Shown here: in pieces, positions 58,150 to 64,000 of the stretch
Numbering within the stretch: position 1 is the stretch's first letter
Layout: each line of letters begins with the position of its first letter
DNA from: Escarpia spicata
Lineage: Eukaryota > Annelida > Polychaeta > Sabellida > Siboglinidae
Assembly (NCBI GenBank): GCA_963995525.1
Contig: OZ023211.1
Span: forward strand, 52,480,228 to 52,544,227
DNA: 64,000 bases
Reading direction: 5' to 3'
Position numbers and translations under genes: made by a program
The notes under the pieces: generated by a model
What the model was told of the DNA's origin: nothing
Database searches by the model: none
What the model saw: only the letters and a program-made list of their open reading frames with translations

Positions 58150-58970
58150 GCCCTCTTGCTATTAGAGAGTGTCTGCAAGCATACCGATCTCGATTCCCTT
58201 CCCTATCCCCAACGCGCTACGCAATCGGTGTCGATTGTTCGAGATAGGTAACCATCACGAGTTTCTGCATCACGGCGTTTCACTCGCCAGCGTATCGTAC
58301 ATTTATGCCTTTTCCAGCTAGATATGTGGTCCTAATCACAAGCTGAAATGGACAGACCATAATGCATCTGAAACAATTTGGAATTATGTACAAAAGCACA
58401 TCACACCGAAGATAGGATGCGCGGTTTTTAGTGTCTGTCATAAGATTTTGATTTGCCTGTTTATATTCGTAAGTCCTTCACCCGAGACTACTTTTCTAAC
58501 AGTTTTTTTGCACAAATTTAATGGAATGTGTGTTAGAGATTTAGCACATAGATATCTAAAGGAAGAATTTGATAATTGTTTGTGAAAACAACGAAAACGA
58601 TTGCACGCACGATTTGTGCCCCTACCGTTATGTATTCCATGCTGAGACAGGTCTTAAAAAATCATTTCTTCTGATGCATTAAACACAACTGCAATTAAAA
58701 CGAAGCGGCTAATCAGTCAAAAACAGTTGTATGTACAATGCTGTCGTAATGTTTACTTTGATTCATACATAATTTGACCGTAAAATGGATAGGGATTGCG
58801 CTTACCGATCACCCCTGCCGGTTACGTATTTACCTATCCGATCGACACTTAACCGATCGCATAAACACAACAAGCGATGACGTAGTACGCACAGCACGTT
58901 AGGGATAGGGAATGGAATCGAGATCGGTATGCTTGCAGACATTCTCTGTTAGCGTTTGCATTCTGTGAAA
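58150..58970. mobile_element. Fold-back structure downstream of U1
   Basis: Arms of roughly 70-100 bp: GTCTGCAAGCATACCGATCT near 58168 is the inverse of AGATCGGTATGCTTGCAGAC near 58921, and similarity continues inward through CGCGTT(G)GGGATAGGG. About 550 bp lie between. Unit A keeps only the right arm (56270-56400). It could be a non-autonomous transposon or an array-borne inverted repeat. Confidence 0.6.
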
Positions 58971-59904
58971 TCATTCTTCAACAGTAAAACGGTACGCACA
59001 CTCACACATTACTATAATGCACTCTGGCTGACATTTGTAAGTGCTAGTTTGTCGCATATAGAAGTTTTATTTTTGGAAGTAGCTATGTGTACGGACAACG
59101 ATTCCACCTTGTTTCGGCAATAAATAACATGTAGCATCTTTCGAGTTGCTTTTTCGGAACAAAATTGTTGGATTTCACGAAAGCACTACTGCTAATCGGT
59201 GACAAGACAAACATCAAAATGTACCGTTTCATTTCGAATCGAATACAGATTCCTCACTTTGCACACACGGTTGAATTACCTGACCGACATTTTGCATTGG
59301 TTTCAATATTGATATGTAGCCAGTACAATCCACCGTGTATTTGGTAGAAATCGTGTTCACCAGCGTTTTTCGTCGTAACAAATTTTTTTTAAATGGAATC
59401 CTGCATGCGTGAAAGATTGGTTTAGCATATGCTTTGCGGGCCGTGTATTGTGGCATATAATGTAAACATGTTAATTCAAAGGTTGACGGAGATCACGCGC
59501 AATCTTTCGGTTGTGACGTAGGCAAACAGTGATGTACTCAGTCCGCCAATAAGAGTAAATACGTTAAGTTCATTGTTTATTGTTTCTGCTGATATATTAC
59601 TACTACTGGTACGTTTAGTCACTTACATGTATGTGGTATTTACTAGAGTGTATGTTATTGTGTTGTACTTTCAATCGGTAAACCGTATTAATTCTTTTAA
59701 ATGCATAGTCTCAACAAATGTATTTTATTTCCATTTACAGAATGGATGACCTCAGTGCTTCCTAGCAATTTCAAATGTTAACAGCACGTACATGATTTAC
59801 TAATATTTAAAAAAATCGTTGAAAGTTAATCATTCCAATTCTAACAAAGTAGCATCGAACGCGGCATCAAACTCATAGTCATACGGTCTGTTTGCATATT
59901 TTTC

Positions 59905-60430
59905 GTATGAGCACGTTCTATATCACCTCAGAATGTGAATCGCTTTTCTAACAAACATAATTTATCAGTTTTCCGTGCTATACTAATAATGCGTGACTTC
60001 AAGCCACGCGTGGCACTACTACACTATACCACTCTACAGTAATGTTGTCAGCCGCCCCTGACTCGTGTTGAGCGTGCCGTTCAACATCCGAGTGCATAGC
60101 CAGTCCCGCCCCCTTTCGGAAAATGCCCTCACTATGCTGTCTACTATTGAGCCGAGCAAGAAGCTGAATATGAAACTTGTTTTGTTGTTTTGTAATTTAA
60201 GAAATTACTGCTATTCCCTTGTAGACAACTAGTGAGCGTCATAATAATTACGCATTAATAATAGCTACACTTAAATTAACTATAACAAACGATATCAATA
60301 AAAAGAACTTTCAGATTCGCCCGTTAACGAGACACCATATTTTCACCACAACGAGGCCGTACTATCGATGAAGGTAGGCGACTTGTAAAAAGCATACTTA
60401 CCTGGCACAGGAGATACCTTGATCACCAAG
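59905..60430 (+). repeat. U1 tandem array unit C, 5' part, cut by retrotransposon
   Basis: Nearly identical to the start of unit B up to U1 nucleotide 37, then interrupted by the non-LTR element. Confidence 0.9.
60394..60430 (+). pseudogene. U1: U1 snRNA, first 37 nt only
   Basis: ATACTTACCTGGCACAGGAG through GATCACCAAG is identical to the complete U1 copy. After ...CACCAAG the complete copy continues GAGGTTC, while this one switches to retrotransposon sequence. The rest of the gene would lie 3' of the element, outside the window. Confidence 0.95.
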
Positions 60431-60452
60431 TAAGTTAGAATATGAGCGGCGA

Positions 60453-61913
60453 ATGATGGTGGAGCTGGAAGATGGTTGGGAAGCGGTGCAGCGATGTTCT
60501 GTAGTTTTGACAGGCCCGTATGACGGAACATTCTATCTGCGAGATGATTTCTTGTCACCAATAGAACAAATCGTGGGAAAGGTGAGCGAAAATGTGCTAG
60601 CCTTCGGGCCGTTAAACAAAAGTAATGTGTGGCACTTGGCCGCCAAGTCTGAGGAAGCGAAAGATGCCTTTCTAAAGGCAGGGATTATGAGGGTGAAAGG
60701 GAAACTTTTCAAGATAAAATCAGCAGATAATAGGCAGTTTACAGCCCGAATCCACTGGGCCCCGCCCTTCGTATCTAATGAGGCCGTCGTAGAGCAGCTC
60801 GACGATTTTTGTCGTATAACTTCTATCAATTATGAGAAATCGTCTAGTGTAGGTTTTGAAAATGTGGCAACAGGAGTAAGGTCTGTGTTAATGATCGGTG
60901 ACAAACGTGATATCCCTCATATCATTGTAATAACAAATCCGACTACCTATCAGAAATACGAATGTTTGGTGACTATAACGGGCAGACCGCCACTTTGTTT
61001 AAAATGTAGGAAAACAGGTCACTATCGCAGAGAGTGCACTACACCCTTCTGTCGTCACCATGGTGAGTATGGCCACACGACAGAGGGGTGTAGTGAGAAG
61101 AAGGCAACATACGCCAAAGCTACCCGTGAGAAGAAAAGTGGAGAGGGAGAAGACAAAGACGGAATGACAGAAGACATGTGTGTAGACGAAGAGACCGTTG
61201 CAGAAACCCCTTCACAAGAAAGAACAGAAGCTGAGACACCAATGAAAAATGCGACAGTCAACGCCCAGTTACGCAACAACAGAGACGGCACGCACGGTAG
61301 TCTGACGGCAGCACCGGCGGAGACAAAGGCGACAAACGATGTAAGCACCGCCTGTGTGGGAGACCACCTACAAGGCGCGGTCAATTCCGAACAAAGAATA
61401 GGAACACTAACCGAACAAATGCGTTCAGCATTAAATGGTTTGTCTAAGGAGGAAAGAAAAGCGTGGGTGGTTGCCGCGGAAGGCATCCAAAGACTAGATT
61501 TAGACAGACAAGCTGAACTGAGAAGGAATAGAAATAACATTGTAAGACCAGTACCAAAGGAGTCTGAACTGGAGAAGGGAAACTCATATAGCCCACCAGT
61601 TCAGGAGATTGAAGAAAATGTCAAGTCACCAGAGAAGGGAGGGGGAAGTAGCCCACAGCGGGAAGACTCAGCACCGGTGTCGGGAGACATGTTCTCAAAT
61701 GATAGTGCGGAGAGCATGTCTCCCGATGACGGGGAGGAGAAATGGGAGATAGTGACGAGGAAAAAGAGATCACGGAGTGTTTCCCCTCCGCCCTCGCCAG
61801 CGAGCCCTTCACTGGGCAGACTGGTGATAATGGAAGGAGAGTCCGATCATAACTCGGGTTATGATTCGGAATCTGGCATCACAAATAAAAATAAATGTGG
61901 CACTGAAGACTAA
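60453..61913 (+). CDS. ORF1 protein of the U1-inserted retrotransposon
   Basis: 486 residues, nucleic-acid-binding chaperone type. An N-terminal region of about 170 residues precedes a CCHC knuckle CLKCRKTGHYRREC (residues 182-195). A second, CRHHGEYGHTTEGC (from about residue 200), has His for the second Cys. The C-terminal half is charged, Ser/Pro-rich and low-complexity, ending in a basic RKKRSRSVSPPPSP patch. The start chosen is the first ATG of ATGATGG. A 4-codon upstream frame (60442-60456) ends in a TGA overlapping it. The frame is also open back to 60423, so a slight 5' truncation cannot be excluded. No stops, so the copy is young. Confidence 0.85.
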   Translation: MMVELEDGWEAVQRCSVVLTGPYDGTFYLRDDFLSPIEQIVGKVSENVLAFGPLNKSNVWHLAAKSEEAKDAFLKAGIMRVKGKLFKIKSADNRQFTARIHWAPPFVSNEAVVEQLDDFCRITSINYEKSSSVGFENVATGVRSVLMIGDKRDIPHIIVITNPTTYQKYECLVTITGRPPLCLKCRKTGHYRRECTTPFCRHHGEYGHTTEGCSEKKATYAKATREKKSGEGEDKDGMTEDMCVDEETVAETPSQERTEAETPMKNATVNAQLRNNRDGTHGSLTAAPAETKATNDVSTACVGDHLQGAVNSEQRIGTLTEQMRSALNGLSKEERKAWVVAAEGIQRLDLDRQAELRRNRNNIVRPVPKESELEKGNSYSPPVQEIEENVKSPEKGGGSSPQREDSAPVSGDMFSNDSAESMSPDDGEEKWEIVTRKKRSRSVSPPPSPASPSLGRLVIMEGESDHNSGYDSESGITNKNKCGTED

Positions 61914-61942
61914 AGAGAAAAATAAAACTAGAACAAACTTAA

Positions 61943-64000
61943 ATGAGTAAAAAATTACGATTTTCGTCTTTAAATTGCAGGGGTCTCAAAGAATTTCGGA
62001 AGAGAGAAAAAATTATTCAATATTTAAAAACTAATAAAGTAGACATTTGTTTATTACAAGAAACACATTATTGTAATACCTTCTTTAGTAAAAAATGGGG
62101 AGGAAAAATGTATTGGTCATTTGGATCACCAAATTCAAAAGGGGTAGCCATTTGGTTTAGAACGAATTTAAAATTTGAAATTAAATCAATAGAAAGAGAT
62201 ACTGAAGGAAGATTACTATGTTTACTGATAATAATTAATGGCCAAACAATACAATTGTTAAATATTTACGCACCAACAATTCCCGTCAATCGTAAAGAAT
62301 TTTTTACTTCCTTAAATCAGTACCTAGATGCCAAATTCCCCATAATATTAGGAGGAGATTTTAACTGTGTAATTGATCTAAAATTCGACAAGAGTGGAGG
62401 GAATGACATGAACGGAGCACGGGGTCGTAATGTCCTATTACCTATTTGTAGTAAAAATAAACTACAAGATGCTTTTAGAAAATTGTACCCTCATAAAAAA
62501 GAATATTCCTGGGAAAACTCAAACGCAATACAATGCAGACTTGACCGATTCTATGTATCAAACACACTTTTAAAAGGAGTAATTTCAGTACAACATGATT
62601 CATTAGGCAATAATATTTCAGATCACAAGATGGTGTCAGTATATGTTACTTTGGGTGATGTTCTGCAAGAGACTGGACCAGGGTATTGGAAATGTAATAC
62701 GAAAACTTTAGTAGATCCATACTTTCAAATTGATTTTAAATATTTATGGGAAACATTAGAAACAAGTACTCAACATAACACCGAGTGGTGGGAAGAATGC
62801 AAAATACAATTCCAGCGATTAATAATGTTCCATTCTATGCGATTATCAAGAGTTAAACAATCTGAATTACAAGATGCAAAACAAGAATTTAAAAGACTAA
62901 ACCGACTCGGAAACAAACACGGATTTTCACAAGATTTACAACAACAAATTAAAAAAGCACAAAGCTTGGTAGATTCTATAAATAATACATTGTTAGAAGG
63001 TTCAAAAATAAGATCCAAAGTTAAATATTTAGAAAATGATGAAAAACCTACAACTTTTTTCTTACGTAAAGAGAAAAAGTCGGCCACAGAGAAATATATT
63101 AAATTCTTAAAAAATGATAAAGGAGAAATACTTACTACTAATGACGAAATAAAAGAAGAATGTAGACAATTTTATGAAAAATTGTATAGAAGAAAAGATA
63201 CTGACGTTTCCCTAAATGAGTATTTTCTTAAAGACATTCCAAAACTGAGTGAAGAGAGTTCACAACTATGTGAAGGACAAATAACGTTGGAAGAATGTAA
63301 GAAAGCAATAAAACTAATGGAGAATAATAAATCCCCAGGACCGGATGGATTGCCAAAAGAATTTTACACTTTCGCTTTTCCTTACATTGGTAAATCGTTT
63401 GTAAATCTAATAAATCGTTGTTGGTTAGAAGGAAAACTTCCTCCTTCCCAAAGGCAGTGTTTAATAACACTAATATGTAAAGACAAAGAAAACGCAGAAA
63501 GTTTGACAAATTGGCGCCCTATTTCTTTATTAAACTGTGATTACAAAATTTTTTCTAAAGCTCTTACTTCAAGATTAAAGACAGTAATGAATGAAATAGT
63601 ACATCCAGACCAAACATGTTCTATTCCAGGGCGTACCATCCAAGATAACATACATCTGATTCGAAACATTATATAATATATAAATGGGAAGAATATGGCA
63701 GGTGCCATTATATCATTAGATCAATCTAAAGCATTTGATAGAGTATCACATACATATTTATTTACTGTACTAGAAGCTTTTGGGTTTGGAACGCAATTCA
63801 TTTCCTTGGTCAAACTATTATATGCTCACGTGTCAAGTCAAATATTAGTAAACGGATTCATTACAGAGTCCTTACCAGTTCAATGTAGTGTACGACAAGG
63901 ATGCAGCTTGTCACCTTTGTTGTATGTGCTATGTATAGAACCTTTTGCTCAACGCATACGTAATGATAACATGATCAAAGGAGTCCCACTTCCTGGGACA
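61943..64000 (+). pseudogene. ORF2 of the U1-inserted retrotransposon: endonuclease and reverse transcriptase, one stop
   Basis: The N-terminal APE-type endonuclease has LNCRGL, LLQETHY (catalytic Glu), LNIYAP, GGDFN and SDHKMV (catalytic His). A linker helix region is followed by RT motifs NNKSPGPDGLPKEFY, NWRPISLLNCDYKIFSKAL and PDQTCSIPGRTIQDN (Ser for the usual Phe). After NII at 63671-63673 a TAA stop (63674-63676) interrupts. The same frame continues with YINGKNMAGAIISLDQSKAF (first RT Asp) and VRQGCSLSPLLYVLCIEPF to the window edge. Apart from that stop the frame is intact. The YADD box and the C-terminal domain are outside the window. Confidence 0.9.

Larger units (their letters stand above)
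57317..59904 (+). repeat. U1 tandem array unit B, complete (about 2.59 kb)
   Basis: From CACGTTCTATATCACCTC to the same sequence in unit C at +2,589 bp; the U1 starts are 2,587 bp apart. It carries one U1 gene, about 490 bp upstream and 1.9 kb downstream. No second gene recognised in the unit. Confidence 0.9.
60431..64000 (+). mobile_element. Tx1/L1-like non-LTR retrotransposon inserted in U1 (3' end outside)
   Basis: The element starts TAAGTTAGAATATGAGCGGC directly after U1 nt 37, in the same orientation as U1. It has a 22-bp leader, ORF1 with CCHC zinc knuckles, a 29-bp gap, and ORF2 with apurinic-type endonuclease and reverse transcriptase. Gene order, ORF1 type and ORF2 motifs fit the L1/Tx1 group, several members of which are known to target multicopy RNA genes. 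The 3' UTR, tail and right junction are beyond the window. Confidence 0.85.

Noticed and set aside
60394..60430. A second functional U1 gene
   Set aside because: Only 37 nt are present before the retrotransposon; Sm site and stem-loops II-IV are missing here.
61055..61540. 161-codon minus-strand open frame
   Set aside because: Shadow of retrotransposon ORF1 in the charged low-complexity region.

Overview
The window looks like a non-vertebrate animal genome. Two thirds of it is the 3' half of one large intron-rich gene for the cytoplasmic dynein 1 heavy chain (DYNC1H1), on the + strand from the left edge to a stop codon at 45727. I resolved 36 exons. They join in one frame without a break and give 1,749 residues, from the AAA4 P-loop through the stalk, the microtubule-binding domain, AAA5 and AAA6 to the natural C-terminus. 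The transposon mix (DIRS/Ngaro-like, Tx1/L1-like, CR1/L2-like, Tigger/pogo, hAT-like, tRNA-SINEs) and minisatellites built on splice junctions fit a lancelet best. A mollusc or another invertebrate is not excluded; this assignment is inference.

The introns are the first surprise. At many exon-intron boundaries the junction itself, or the sequence next to it, has been amplified into a tandem array. Acceptor-side arrays carrying a copy of the acceptor and of the exon start lie before exons 6, 11, 16, 28 and 32. Donor-side arrays carrying a copy of the exon end and donor follow exons 14, 19 and 24. Single duplications of a donor, possibly the first step of the process, follow exons 12 and 29. 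Further arrays abut the acceptors of exons 9, 18, 21, 27, 29 and 34. The array before exon 32 is open in the coding frame, so an upstream copy of the acceptor could be used without a frameshift. The 10.6-kb intron after exon 10 also holds a decayed DIRS/Ngaro-like retrotransposon (gag-like, RT and tyrosine recombinase), a hAT-like element with a nested MITE, and copies of a dispersed repeat family. Other introns hold a Tigger relic, CR1/L2-type LINE fragments and SINEs.

From 45.7 to 55.5 kb I see no convincing host gene: the dynein 3' UTR, a LINE 3' end, a weak candidate first exon at 49447, a 60-bp minisatellite fused to a broken pogo-type transposase (minus strand), and a satellite of about 180 bp.

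From 55.6 to 60.4 kb lies a tandem array with a repeat unit of about 2.59 kb carrying U1 snRNA genes. Unit A has lost its U1 gene, unit B has a complete one (57807-57970), and unit C has only its first 37 nucleotides. Exactly there U1 is interrupted by a Tx1/L1-like non-LTR retrotransposon in the same orientation (ORF1 60453-61913; ORF2 61943 to the window end, with one in-frame stop). A very short leader, a multicopy RNA-gene target and sense orientation suggest a U1-targeted retrotransposon. This is the best candidate for a previously undescribed system in the window.
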